DNA from: JAVSMW01 sp032027005
Lineage (GTDB): Bacteria > Bacillota > Thermincolia > Thermincolales > UBA2595
Direction: 5' to 3'
NCBI GenBank assembly: GCA_032027005.1
Contig: JAVSMW010000013.1
Coordinates: forward strand, 126,265-151,820
Length of the DNA: 25,556 bases
In this document: positions 8,257 through 14,949 of the stretch, piece after piece
Layout of the letters: every line of letters starts with the position of its first letter
How positions within the stretch are numbered: position 1 is the stretch's first letter
Program-made: the position numbers and the translations under genes
Notes under the pieces: model-generated
Told to the model about the DNA's origin: nothing
What the model saw: the letters and a program-made list of their open reading frames with translations, nothing else
The model's database searches: none

Positions 8257-10050
8257 TTAACCCTTAACGATGGCGTTGAACTTACATTTTTCAATGCAAC
8301 TGCCGCATTTGATACACTTGGCAGTATCAATCACATGAGGTTCTTTCTTTTCGCCGGTAATTGCGCCAACCGGGCATACGCGGGCACACGCGCCACAGCC
8401 TTTGCAATTTTCAGCTATTATTTTATATTCCAGGAGTGCCGAGCAAACGCCGGCCGGGCACTTCTTGTCATAAATATGAGCCTCATACTCATCACGGAAA
8501 TACCTGAGAGTAGCAAGGATAGGGTTAGGAGCTGTTTGCCCCAGACCGCAGAGGGCGGTATTCTTAATTACCGGAGCTAAAGTCTCGAGGGTAGTGATAT
8601 CTTCAGGTACACCTTTGCCGGCACAAATTCTCTCCAAAATCTCCAGCATCCGCATGGTACCTTCGCGGCAGGGAGTACACTTACCGCACGATTCCTTCTG
8701 CGTAAAGGATAGGAAGAACCTGGCCACATCAACCATACAGGAGGTCTCATCCATCACAACAAGACCACCGGAACCCATCATGGCGCCAAGGGCAATCAGG
8801 GAGTCATAGTCAACGGAAGTATCCAAATGCTGCTCGGGAATACAGCCCCCAGACGGGCCGCCGATCTGAACAGCTTTAAATTTCTTGTCATCAATAATAC
8901 CGCCGCCGATATCAAAAATGATTTCTCTCAGGGTGATTCCCATCGGCACTTCAGCCAAGCCTGTGTTGCGGACTTTTCCGGTGAGGGCAAATACCTTGGT
9001 GCCTTTACTTCTCTCGGTACCAACACTGGCATACTCCTCTGCACCATGCAGGTAGATTACAGGAACATTGGCATAAGTCTCAACATTATTAATATTTGAC
9101 GGTTTTTCCCATAAACCCTTGACTGCCGGGAATGGCGGTCTGGGGTTGGGCATCCCGCGGGACCCTTCAATAGAAGCCATCAGGGCTGTTTCTTCACCAC
9201 ATACAAAGGCCCCGGCACCCTCTTTAATATGCAGGGTGCAGTTAAAGCCGGTACCCATAATATTTTCACCCAGCAAGCCCAGTTCTTCGGCCTGGGCAAT
9301 AGCAACCTTGAGGCGCTTGATGGCCAGCGGATATTCGGCCCTGACATAAATATAGCCTTCGTCTGAGCCAATAGCATAGGCGGCAATCATCATCCCTTCC
9401 AGCAGACTATGGGGGTCGCCCTCTAGGACTGACCTGTCCATAAAGGCCCCCGGGTCACCCTCGTCGGCATTACAAATAATATACTTTTTCGGTCCCGGCG
9501 ACTTGGAGGCAAATTCCCACTTTAGTCCTGTGGGGAAACCGCCGCCTCCGCGGCCCCTTAAGCCCGACTTTTTCATTTCTTCGATAACCTGAGCGGGAGT
9601 CATAGTGGTCAATACCTTGGCCAGTGCTTCATAACCATCCCTGGCAATATATTCCTGGACATTCTCCGGGTCAATATGGCCGCAGTTCCTCAGAACAACC
9701 CGCCTCTGCTTGGCGTAAAACGCTATTTCCTTGTATGATGGAACCTGTTCTTCAGTAACAGGAGCCTTAAACAACAACCGCTGAACTATCCGTCCTTTAG
9801 TCAGATGTTCAGATACTATTTCCGGAATATCTTCTTCTGCTACTCGGCAATAAAAGGTGCCTTCGGGATAAACAATCACAATTGGACCCATTTCACAAAA
9901 ACCGTGGCAGCCGGTTTCAACAACTTTTACTTCTTTATCAAGATTTTGCTTGGTCAGTTCATCAGCTAGGGCCTGCTGCAGCTTCTTGGAACCTGAAGAC
10001 ACACAGCCGGTACCTCCGCAAACCAGCACATGAGCACGATACAACTGCAT
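8257..10050 (-). CDS. NuoF/HndC-like NADH-binding flavoprotein subunit
   Basis: A 597-residue subunit that exchanges electrons with NAD(H). In order: an N-terminal thioredoxin-like [2Fe-2S] domain (Cys11, 16, 48, 52); the FMN/NADH-binding core with GLRGRGGGGFPTG and NADEGDPGAFMDRS; the SLBB-type region; the N3-type [4Fe-4S] motif SCGKCTPCREG with a later Cys (ALCGLG); and a C-terminal 2[4Fe-4S] ferredoxin domain (CKGCGACARVCP, CIKCGSCIEKC). The architecture is that of HydB/HndC/FdhB subunits of multimeric bifurcating hydrogenases and NAD(P)-linked formate dehydrogenases. Since the catalytic partner here is FdhA, the beta subunit of a formate dehydrogenase is the likely role. Electron bifurcation with ferredoxin is possible but not shown by sequence. 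A 23-bp gap separates it from the HndB-like gene upstream. Confidence 0.92.
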   Translation of the reverse strand: MQLYRAHVLVCGGTGCVSSGSKKLQQALADELTKQNLDKEVKVVETGCHGFCEMGPIVIVYPEGTFYCRVAEEDIPEIVSEHLTKGRIVQRLLFKAPVTEEQVPSYKEIAFYAKQRRVVLRNCGHIDPENVQEYIARDGYEALAKVLTTMTPAQVIEEMKKSGLRGRGGGGFPTGLKWEFASKSPGPKKYIICNADEGDPGAFMDRSVLEGDPHSLLEGMMIAAYAIGSDEGYIYVRAEYPLAIKRLKVAIAQAEELGLLGENIMGTGFNCTLHIKEGAGAFVCGEETALMASIEGSRGMPNPRPPFPAVKGLWEKPSNINNVETYANVPVIYLHGAEEYASVGTERSKGTKVFALTGKVRNTGLAEVPMGITLREIIFDIGGGIIDDKKFKAVQIGGPSGGCIPEQHLDTSVDYDSLIALGAMMGSGGLVVMDETSCMVDVARFFLSFTQKESCGKCTPCREGTMRMLEILERICAGKGVPEDITTLETLAPVIKNTALCGLGQTAPNPILATLRYFRDEYEAHIYDKKCPAGVCSALLEYKIIAENCKGCGACARVCPVGAITGEKKEPHVIDTAKCIKCGSCIEKCKFNAIVKG

Positions 10051-10073
10051 TAAAGATTACCTCCTTCCACTGT

Positions 10074-10439
10074 TTAATCTAACTTGGCGACAACCAGATC
10101 TTCTACAATTTGACCGTTAATTACATGTGAATTTATAATCCGGGCCGCATCTGCCGGCTGAACACGCCCATAGGTGATTCTCTTTTCTCCTGGACGGACA
10201 ACATCAACCAGAACTTCTTTTTCACACATACCGATACAGCCGGTCTGAGTAACCCTGATATTTACCATTTCCCGCTTGCCAAGTTCATCCAAAATAGCGC
10301 TCATTACTTCTCTGGCCCCGGCAGCAATACCACAAGTACCCATCCCAACTATTATCTCAACGCCCTGACCTGCGCGGATATTGGTTAAGGCCTTCGCTTC
10401 TTCCCTAAGGCGCCTAAGGTCTTCAGGACTTTTAATCAC
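10074..10439 (-). CDS. HndB-like thioredoxin-fold [2Fe-2S] ferredoxin subunit
   Basis: A 121-residue small subunit with a thioredoxin-like ferredoxin fold. Visible motifs are VGMGTCGIAAGARE (Cys36) and TQTGCIGMCEKEVLVD (Cys68, Cys72). The equivalent domain at the N-terminus of the NuoF-like protein has four cysteines. Here the first position is Gly/Met, leaving three in total. HndB-type proteins with GTCGIAAGA are usual in NuoE-HndB-NuoF operons, so this is probably the family form and not damage. Role: accessory electron carrier or scaffold for the flavoprotein subunit. The start is ATG with a GGAGGTGACC-type RBS. Confidence 0.82.
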   Translation of the reverse strand: MIKSPEDLRRLREEAKALTNIRAGQGVEIIVGMGTCGIAAGAREVMSAILDELGKREMVNIRVTQTGCIGMCEKEVLVDVVRPGEKRITYGRVQPADAARIINSHVINGQIVEDLVVAKLD

Positions 10440-10462
10440 GAGGGGTCACCTCCTTTAATATT

Positions 10463-10514
10463 GAGTGATCAGTGATGAGTAATCAGTAACTGTTCACTGT
10501 TCACTGTTCACTAT
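10463..10514. repeat. Low-complexity GTGA/TTCAC repeat between nuoE-like and hndB-like genes
   Basis: The plus strand shows GAGTGATCAGTGATGAGTAA followed by three tandem copies of the 7-mer CTGTTCA (about 10488-10509). The two halves are partly self-complementary (AGTGA with TCACT). The tract fills most of the 82-bp gap inside the operon. Similar GTGA-rich words occur in the riboswitch peripheral hairpin (4060-4131). No ORF. Confidence 0.6.
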
Positions 10515-10521
10515 TTACCAC

Positions 10522-11007
10522 TTATTCGTACTTTTCGAGCAGTCCTTTTACCATGTCCGGGGTTAAACGTCCGTGGGTTTCGTCATTCACCATCATAACA
10601 GGTGCTAAGCCGCAGGCTCCCAAACAGGCCACAGACTCAAATGTATACCTGAGATCTTCTGTGGTTTCGCCATCTTTAATCCCAACAGCTTTAGTCACAG
10701 CTTCACTTATTTTGGCCCCGCCGCGTACATGGCAGGCCGTTCCCAGGCAGACCCTGATAATATTGCGCCCTCTTGGCTTCAAATGAAACTGGGCATAGAA
10801 AGTTACTACCCCGTATATTTTACTGACGGGAATTTGCAGGTTCCGGGAAATCTCCTTCAAAACCTCTGCAGGCAGATACCCGTAAATATCCTGGGCTTTT
10901 TGAAGAACCGGAATCAATGCACCCTTCTTCCCCCTGTACTCGGCAAACACCTTTTCCAGTTCCAGGGCCTCTTTTGTTTTTGTTTCGCAACCATTGCATT
11001 GACACAT
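10522..11007 (-). CDS. NuoE/HndA-like [2Fe-2S] subunit
   Basis: A 161-residue NuoE-family protein and the first gene of the formate dehydrogenase operon. The helical N-terminal part (GALIPVLQKAQDIYGYLP, ISRNLQIPVSKIYGVVTFYAQF) is followed by the thioredoxin-like domain with the four cluster ligands Cys87 and Cys92 (CLGTACHVRG) and Cys128 and Cys132 (CLGACGLAPVM). It would pass electrons together with the NuoF-like flavoprotein. The N-terminus MCQCNGCE carries three further cysteines that are not part of the standard NuoE core. A good RBS (GGGAGAGG) precedes the ATG. Confidence 0.92.
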   Translation of the reverse strand: MCQCNGCETKTKEALELEKVFAEYRGKKGALIPVLQKAQDIYGYLPAEVLKEISRNLQIPVSKIYGVVTFYAQFHLKPRGRNIIRVCLGTACHVRGGAKISEAVTKAVGIKDGETTEDLRYTFESVACLGACGLAPVMMVNDETHGRLTPDMVKGLLEKYE

Positions 11008-11387
11008 GAGTACCTCTCCCTCCTTCCTTTTAGTAACTCATTTTTTATTTTTGCATAAGAATTAAGAAAACAGAATAACATGAAAGTATTTGACAAAAAC
11101 TCTTGAATTCCTGCCAAAACTTTTATAAAACCGGGTTCAGGAAAACTTTATTATAGAGAAGGAAAAATTGTAATTAACTGGAAAATGCCCTGAAAATTTC
11201 TGGCTCGTACCCGGCCCTATTTGAAGGAATATTTTACGTGAAGCAGAATTATAACTATAAAGTAACTAATATTAAAGAGTAATTAATATTGTGAATATTA
11301 GTGCACTCTACATACTGATTTTGGTTGTTGTTTTGTTTAATGCCGAAATAGTAACTCGATTCCCAACACTATTAAGGGGGGACCGAC
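11008..11387. promoter_or_regulatory. Divergent regulatory region between fdh operon and DRTGG cluster
   Basis: A 380-bp AT-rich gap between two divergent operons with no convincing gene. It must hold both promoters. On the plus strand TTGTGA (11289-11294) with CATACT 16 bp further on is the best, still weak, candidate. I could not fix a clear minus-strand promoter. An inverted repeat CTAATATT / AATATTAG spans 11266-11301 with a third TAATATT between the arms and could be an operator. I found no clear sigma-54 or Rex site. Confidence 0.4.
11266..11301. promoter_or_regulatory. AT-rich inverted repeat, candidate operator
   Basis: CTAATATT (11266-11273) and its exact inverse AATATTAG (11294-11301) flank another TAATATT. 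The repeat overlaps the only candidate plus-strand -35 region, so binding there could control the DRTGG operon. It could equally be chance in AT-rich DNA. Confidence 0.3.
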
Positions 11388-11759
11388 ATGAACCTGGCAG
11401 AAGTGACTACCCTACTACAATCAAAAGTTTATTGCTGCGAGGATATCCTGGATCGTGAAATTTCTTTTGTTTGCGCAGGCGATCTGATGAGTGATATCCT
11501 TGTTTTTTCCCAACCCAACGCATTGTTGATTACCGGATTGGTGAACTTACAGGTAATTCGTACCGCTGAAATGCTGGATATTGCCGCCATTCAGTTTATT
11601 GCGGGAAAAGTCCCGGGCAGCGAAATGATTGAACTGGCCATTAAAAAACGCATCCCCTTGCTCACAACCAAAAAAACAATGTACCTGAGTTGTGGTCTGT
11701 TGTTCGAAGCAGGGATAGCAAACGCCGTCCCCTCAATACCCAAAGCAAATTTAAGATAA
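11388..11759 (+). CDS. DRTGG-domain protein, copy 1
   Basis: A 123-residue protein that resembles stand-alone DRTGG-domain proteins, the small alpha/beta domain also found in some phosphotransacetylases and CBS proteins; its ligand is unknown. The pattern CCEDILDREISFVCAGDLMSDIL, then an ALLITG strand, then AIKKRIPLLTTKKTM is shared with the second DRTGG gene at 12498. No P-loop is present, so it is not itself a kinase. It has a strong RBS (AAGGGGGG) and is first in a five-gene operon. Such genes commonly sit with RsbW-like and PHP genes near NuoE-type hydrogenase or formate dehydrogenase operons, which suggests a signalling role in redox metabolism (inference). Confidence 0.75.
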   Translation: MNLAEVTTLLQSKVYCCEDILDREISFVCAGDLMSDILVFSQPNALLITGLVNLQVIRTAEMLDIAAIQFIAGKVPGSEMIELAIKKRIPLLTTKKTMYLSCGLLFEAGIANAVPSIPKANLR

Positions 11760-11798
11760 CCCGGCATTGCATTTACCGGCACTGAAAGGATGGTCAAT

Positions 11799-12242
11799 GT
11801 GAAAAACAATGGCCGGATTTCCTGTGACATAATATTGGAATATCCCATCAAGGGTATGGATTTTCTGTCGGCCGGGGAGGCTTCCAGCAATATTAAGCAT
11901 ACCCTCCAACTGATCGGCTTTGCCCCGGATATTATCCGCAAGGTGGCGATTTCCGCCTATGAAGCGGAAATGAATATTGCCATCCACGGCACACAGGGTA
12001 GTTTAAAAGCTGTAATTAATCCCCAACAAATTGAACTTACCGCCAAAGACTCCGGCCCGGGGATCCCGGACATTGGCCTGGCTATGCAGGAAGGTTATTC
12101 CACCGCCCCCGACAATATCCGGGAAATGGGGTTTGGCGCAGGCATGGGCTTGCCTAACATAAGAAATTGCGCAGATGAATTTAATATTGAATCACATATA
12201 GGGAAAGGGACAACACTCAGGATTGTCGTATACAACCGGTGA
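11799..12242 (+). CDS. RsbW/SpoIIAB-like anti-sigma factor ATPase
   Basis: A 147-residue GHKL-fold ATP-binding protein. The N box (EAEMNIAIHG), G1 box (DSGPGIPD) and G2 box (GFGAGMGLPNIRN) are all present, as in serine-kinase anti-sigma factors. There is no sensor or dimerisation domain, so it is not a two-component histidine kinase. It probably phosphorylates a partner protein or binds a sigma factor. No anti-anti-sigma (STAS) gene lies beside it. I prefer the GTG at 11799, since AAAGGA lies 8 nt upstream; an ATG at 11790 in the same frame lies on top of that RBS. Confidence 0.8.
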   Translation: MKNNGRISCDIILEYPIKGMDFLSAGEASSNIKHTLQLIGFAPDIIRKVAISAYEAEMNIAIHGTQGSLKAVINPQQIELTAKDSGPGIPDIGLAMQEGYSTAPDNIREMGFGAGMGLPNIRNCADEFNIESHIGKGTTLRIVVYNR

Positions 12243-12270
12243 ACTCATTCAACTAAAGTTGAACATCGAG

Positions 12271-12333
12271 ACTTCGGTGGGGGAGTCAACCCCCACCGAA
12301 GGGGAACCACTCCCACTTATAGAAGTGGGAGTC
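12271..12333. repeat. Pair of perfect GC-rich hairpins
   Basis: CTTCGGTGGGGG (12272-12283) pairs perfectly with CCCCCACCGAAG (12290-12301) around AGTCAA. ACTCCCACTT (12309-12318) pairs perfectly with AAGTGGGAGT (12323-12332) around ATAG. No U tract follows, so these are not typical terminators. Adjacent strong hairpins of this kind occur at ends of IS200/IS605-type elements. A short TTCAAC-TAAA-GTTGAA inverted repeat stands 20 bp to the left. A leftover end (PATE-like) is possible; an RNA processing or attenuation structure before the next gene is the alternative. Confidence 0.55.
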
Positions 12334-12365
12334 TTACGATAGGATAATTATTGGGAGTTGACTCG

Positions 12366-12494
12366 ATGAGCACAAAGAAGTATTATTTGTGTGACATTGT
12401 AGATGCGGAGAAATGTAAAGGTTGTACCAACTGTGTGAAGAATGATAAACCTGCTGCAAAAAGAAAAGCGTATAGCTGCCAGAAGGGGGAATAA
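12366..12494 (+). CDS. 42-residue Cys-rich Fe-S-like peptide
   Basis: A small ORF with its own RBS (TTGGGAG, 8 nt before the ATG), ending just before the next gene at 12498. It reads MSTKKYYLCDIVDAEKC..., with Cys9, 17, 20, 23 and 38. VDAEKCKGCTNCVK matches the first half of a bacterial [4Fe-4S] ferredoxin motif. The usual closing Cys-Pro is replaced (VKNDKP), and no second cluster follows. It may bind one cluster using Cys9 or Cys38 as fourth ligand. It may instead be the surviving N-terminus of a longer ferredoxin/hydrogenase-like sensor of the kind often found with DRTGG and RsbW genes. Its position inside the operon and intact RBS argue that it is expressed. Confidence 0.65.
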   Translation: MSTKKYYLCDIVDAEKCKGCTNCVKNDKPAAKRKAYSCQKGE

Positions 12495-12497
12495 TGA

Positions 12498-12848
12498 ATG
12501 AAACTATCTGGTCTCATCTCAGAACTGCAGGCCCAGGTCCAATGCTGTGAAGATACTCTTGACAGGGAAGTAAGCTGGTGTTATTGTTCCGACCTGTTAA
12601 GTGATGTAATGGCTAATGCCGCCAAAAACTGTATCTGGATTACCTTGCAGACCCATCCTAATATCGCAGCTGTGGCCTCTCTGGTGGGAATGTCCGCAAT
12701 TCTGATTTCCTGCGGGGCGGTTCCTGATCCAGAAACCCTGAATAAAGCCGTAAAGGAAAAAATAGCGGTGCTAACGACAGACCAGCCTACCTTCGAAGCA
12801 GCCGGAAGAATCTACCAACTGTTATCCAGAAATACTCAGGTGGGTTAA
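12498..12848 (+). CDS. DRTGG-domain protein, copy 2
   Basis: A 116-residue paralogue of the protein at 11388, with the same CCED-LDRE start of the domain (QVQCCEDTLDREVSWCYCSDLLSDVM), the strand pattern ISCGAVPDPETLNKAVKEKI, and the end AVLTTDQPTFEAAGRIY. It lacks a Walker motif. It starts 3 nt after the upstream stop (TAATGAATG) and ends 1 nt before the PHP-HATPase start, so tight translational coupling is likely. The paired CC in both DRTGG proteins could bind metal or sense redox state (inference). Confidence 0.75.
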   Translation: MKLSGLISELQAQVQCCEDTLDREVSWCYCSDLLSDVMANAAKNCIWITLQTHPNIAAVASLVGMSAILISCGAVPDPETLNKAVKEKIAVLTTDQPTFEAAGRIYQLLSRNTQVG

Positions 12849-12849
12849 A

Positions 12850-14145
12850 ATGCAATTATTATCTTATAAAATTGATCTGCATCTGCATTCAGCCTTGTCG
12901 CCTTGTGCTGAAAAAGAAATGACCCCGCCAAAAATAATTCATGCCGCCAGGGCCAAGGGTTTAAAAATGATTGCGATTACAGATCATAACACCGCGGAAA
13001 ACGCAGTTGCAACCATTGAGGCCGCCAAAGGGAGCGGCATTTTTGTTATTCCCGGCATGGAGGTAGAGACCGCAGAAGAAGTGCATGTAACCTGCCTGTT
13101 CCCTACCCTCACTGCCTGCTTAGCCTGGCAGGATACAGTATACCAAAGCCTGCCCAGGCAAGATAACCAGCCGGATGTCTTTGGCCGCCAGCAGGTCTTA
13201 GACCGCAATGGCCATTTAATCAGGGAACTGCCCCAGATGTTGCTGGTCTCAACTAAGATGTCAATTGAAACCGTGGCCGCAGGAGTGACCAAACTGGGTG
13301 GATTATGCATCCCGGCCCATATCGACCGCCCTTCTTACAGCGTGATAGCCGCATTGGGTTTTGTGCCTGACGGGCTTCCGGTGACTGCCCTGGAGCTATC
13401 CAAACAGACATCATCAGATGAAGCGGCTATTCTGTTCCCTTCCTTGTCCCAATACAGTTTCATCAGTTCTTCGGATGCACACTGTTTACGTGATCTCGGC
13501 TCAAACACTTCCACCTTATACTGCAATGGGCCGCCTGACTTTGCAGAACTAAGAAAAGCCCTGGCTAAAATATCCGGTAGGAAGGTGACCCCCAAGATGA
13601 AGGACCTGTCAATGCACATTATCGATATTGTACAAAACTCAATTGAGGCCGGTGCAGCCAATATCAAACTGTTTATTACGGAAAATACCGCCAATGATGA
13701 CTTCACTATAGAAATCACGGATAATGGGCGTGGGATGGACCAGGAAACGGTGTTCAAAGTAATCGACCCTTTTTTCACCACCCGCAAGACACGGCGGGTC
13801 GGACTCGGGATACCTCTCCTGAAGGCCGCGGCAGAAAGGTGTGAGGGAAAGCTGGAACTGGACTCAAGCCCGGGGACAGGCACCAGAGTTACCGCCACCT
13901 TCCGGCACAGTCATATTGACCGGGCACCACTGGGCAACATTATAGATGCCGTTATTAACCTAGTAGCTGCATACCCTCAGTTGGACCTTTTATTTTGTCA
14001 CAAAATCAACAGCCAGGAAATTATCTTTGATGCCAAAGAATTGCGTGAACAATTGGAGGATGTGCCCCTGAACAATCCGGCTGTTGTGAGCTGGATAAAA
14101 AAATATCTGACAGAGAGTTATGCAGCAGTCAGTGGAAAAGCCTAA
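12850..14145 (+). CDS. PHP-domain phosphoesterase fused to a GHKL ATPase domain
   Basis: A 431-residue protein with two domains. Residues 1-245 are a PHP phosphoesterase with the full metal-binding set: DLHLHS (9-14), TDHN, GMEVE, PAHIDR and SSDAH. Residues 250-431 are a GHKL/HATPase domain: MHIIDIVQNSIEAGA (N box), DNGRGMD (G1) and TTRKTRRVGLGIPLL (G2), plus a C-terminal extension. In related gene clusters I expect these as two separate proteins. Here they are in one frame, joined at MKDLSMHIIDIVQNS, which looks like a natural start of a stand-alone ATPase. AGGAAGGTGA lies 9 nt before that Met (13597), so an internal start that makes the ATPase alone is possible. It is the last gene of the operon. 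Substrate unknown. Confidence 0.82.
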   Translation: MQLLSYKIDLHLHSALSPCAEKEMTPPKIIHAARAKGLKMIAITDHNTAENAVATIEAAKGSGIFVIPGMEVETAEEVHVTCLFPTLTACLAWQDTVYQSLPRQDNQPDVFGRQQVLDRNGHLIRELPQMLLVSTKMSIETVAAGVTKLGGLCIPAHIDRPSYSVIAALGFVPDGLPVTALELSKQTSSDEAAILFPSLSQYSFISSSDAHCLRDLGSNTSTLYCNGPPDFAELRKALAKISGRKVTPKMKDLSMHIIDIVQNSIEAGAANIKLFITENTANDDFTIEITDNGRGMDQETVFKVIDPFFTTRKTRRVGLGIPLLKAAAERCEGKLELDSSPGTGTRVTATFRHSHIDRAPLGNIIDAVINLVAAYPQLDLLFCHKINSQEIIFDAKELREQLEDVPLNNPAVVSWIKKYLTESYAAVSGKA

Positions 14146-14205
14146 AAAATCTACCGCAACCCAAGTCGAACAGTGTTATACGTCGAGGGAAGCGGTAGAT
14201 TTTTT
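14144..14205. terminator. Long hairpin, probable terminator and member of the intergenic hairpin family
   Basis: AAAAAATCTACCGC (14144-14157) pairs perfectly with GCGGTAGATTTTTT (14192-14205) over 14 bp around a 34-nt loop. The arm starts inside the stop codon of the PHP-HATPase gene and the 3' arm ends in six T, so it can act as a terminator in both directions. The loop core CGAACAGTGTTATACG is a diverged version (11 of 16) of the core in the hairpins at 7208 and 14950. The remaining 14206-14313 holds no recognisable feature apart from the RBS of the next gene. Confidence 0.7.
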
Positions 14206-14313
14206 GCCCAGTTAGACACAGTTTCCAGACAGACTTTAAATAATACGCTTTATTTACGGAAAACCTAACACAGAAGTGTAAAACATCATTCCATTTTAAA
14301 ATGAGGGATTAAT

Positions 14314-14766
14314 TTGCAAGATACTGTTAAACAAGGCTTAGTGGCAGGATTGTTAGGCACTTTGGGTGACTCAATCGTTCACTGGTTTGCCTTTTTTATT
14401 TTGGGGACAAGCACCACTGCTCACTATATAGCTCAGTTGGTGTACCCGCACAAAGCGGCTACTGTTACCAGATTATTAACTGGACTGGCCGTACACTTCA
14501 TGGCAGGTGCCTTTGTTGGAATAGTATTAGTCATGATCTTCAGACGTTTAGGGTCTGATTACCCGTATTACAAGGGTCTTGGATTTGCCACAGTCATGTG
14601 GATTGTACACATCGCCATCATACCCAATCTCGTGTCACCACGCCCGTACCTTTTCCGAAGTGAACTGGAAACCTTAGTTGATTTTATTGCCCATATATCC
14701 TACGGCATAGTAGCCACCAAGTATTTGCTTAATACAACAGTGCAGCCGGCCAGGCCTGCCCCCTAG
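14314..14766 (+). CDS. Small integral membrane protein, unknown function
   Basis: A 150-residue protein with about four hydrophobic stretches: LVAGLLGTLGDSIVHWFAFFILG, LLTGLAVHFMAGAFVGIVLVMIF, FATVMWIVHIAIIPNLV, and DFIAHISYGIVATKYLL. Histidines sit inside or beside several of them (HW, HFMAG, HIAI, HISYG). It starts with TTG, supported by GAGGGAT 5 nt upstream. The general shape (glycine-rich small membrane protein, three TM-embedded His) recalls uncharacterised YqhR/DUF1440-like proteins, but I do not recognise it firmly. It stands alone between repeat clusters. No function is proposed. Confidence 0.7.
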   Translation: MQDTVKQGLVAGLLGTLGDSIVHWFAFFILGTSTTAHYIAQLVYPHKAATVTRLLTGLAVHFMAGAFVGIVLVMIFRRLGSDYPYYKGLGFATVMWIVHIAIIPNLVSPRPYLFRSELETLVDFIAHISYGIVATKYLLNTTVQPARPAP

Positions 14767-14837
14767 ACGCCGCTTTTACCCGCAAGGGGCACGCCGCATT
14801 TCTACGGCACTGAAGTGCCTAGAACTGCGCTGTCAAC
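14764..14837. repeat. 74-bp intergenic direct repeat, copy 1
   Basis: It matches 15019-15092 at 70 of 74 positions. It contains TTTTACCCGCAAGGGGCACG and a hairpin TCTA-C-GGCACT-GA-AGTGCC-TAGA. It starts on the stop codon of the small membrane protein gene. A diverged relative lies at about 7145-7207, where the hairpin stem is GCCGCT/AGCGGC around the same GA loop. Confidence 0.85.
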
Positions 14838-14935
14838 CCACCCAGGACGAGGCTGTTCAACATTCCCAGGGCTAGGCCGTTCAAAAGAAGTATAGCAAGG
14901 AAAAAAGTCGCCCAGGACGAGGCTGTTCAAAAATG
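14838..14935. repeat. Three degenerate CCAGG-GAGGC-GTTCAA repeats
   Basis: CCCAGGACGAGGCTGTTCAA occurs at 14841-14860 and again, identical, at 14911-14930, with a diverged copy CCCAGGGCTAGGCCGTTCAA at 14866-14885. TATAGCAAGGAAAAAA (14891) and TATAGCTAGGAAAAAA (14939) form a further repeated unit after the second and third copies. No ORF is evident; this looks like a tandemly grown intergenic element. Confidence 0.7.
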
Positions 14936-14949
14936 GTATATAGCTAGGA

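Noticed and set aside
10463..10514. CRISPR-like array from the repeated CTGTTCA units
   Set aside because: The unit is 7 nt, directly tandem, with no spacers. It is a simple repeat.
11095..11125. Sigma-54 promoter on the minus strand (TTGGCAGG...)
   Set aside because: The -24 half looks fair but the -12 GC element is missing, and no sigma-54 activator gene is nearby.
11090..11135. TTGACA followed by TATAAA on the plus strand as a promoter for the DRTGG operon
   Set aside because: The spacing is about 28 bp, too long for sigma-A, and the site lies some 250 bp from the gene.
13335..13898. 187-codon minus-strand ORF
   Set aside because: It lies antisense to the PHP-HATPase gene, which has all catalytic motifs. 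No independent support.
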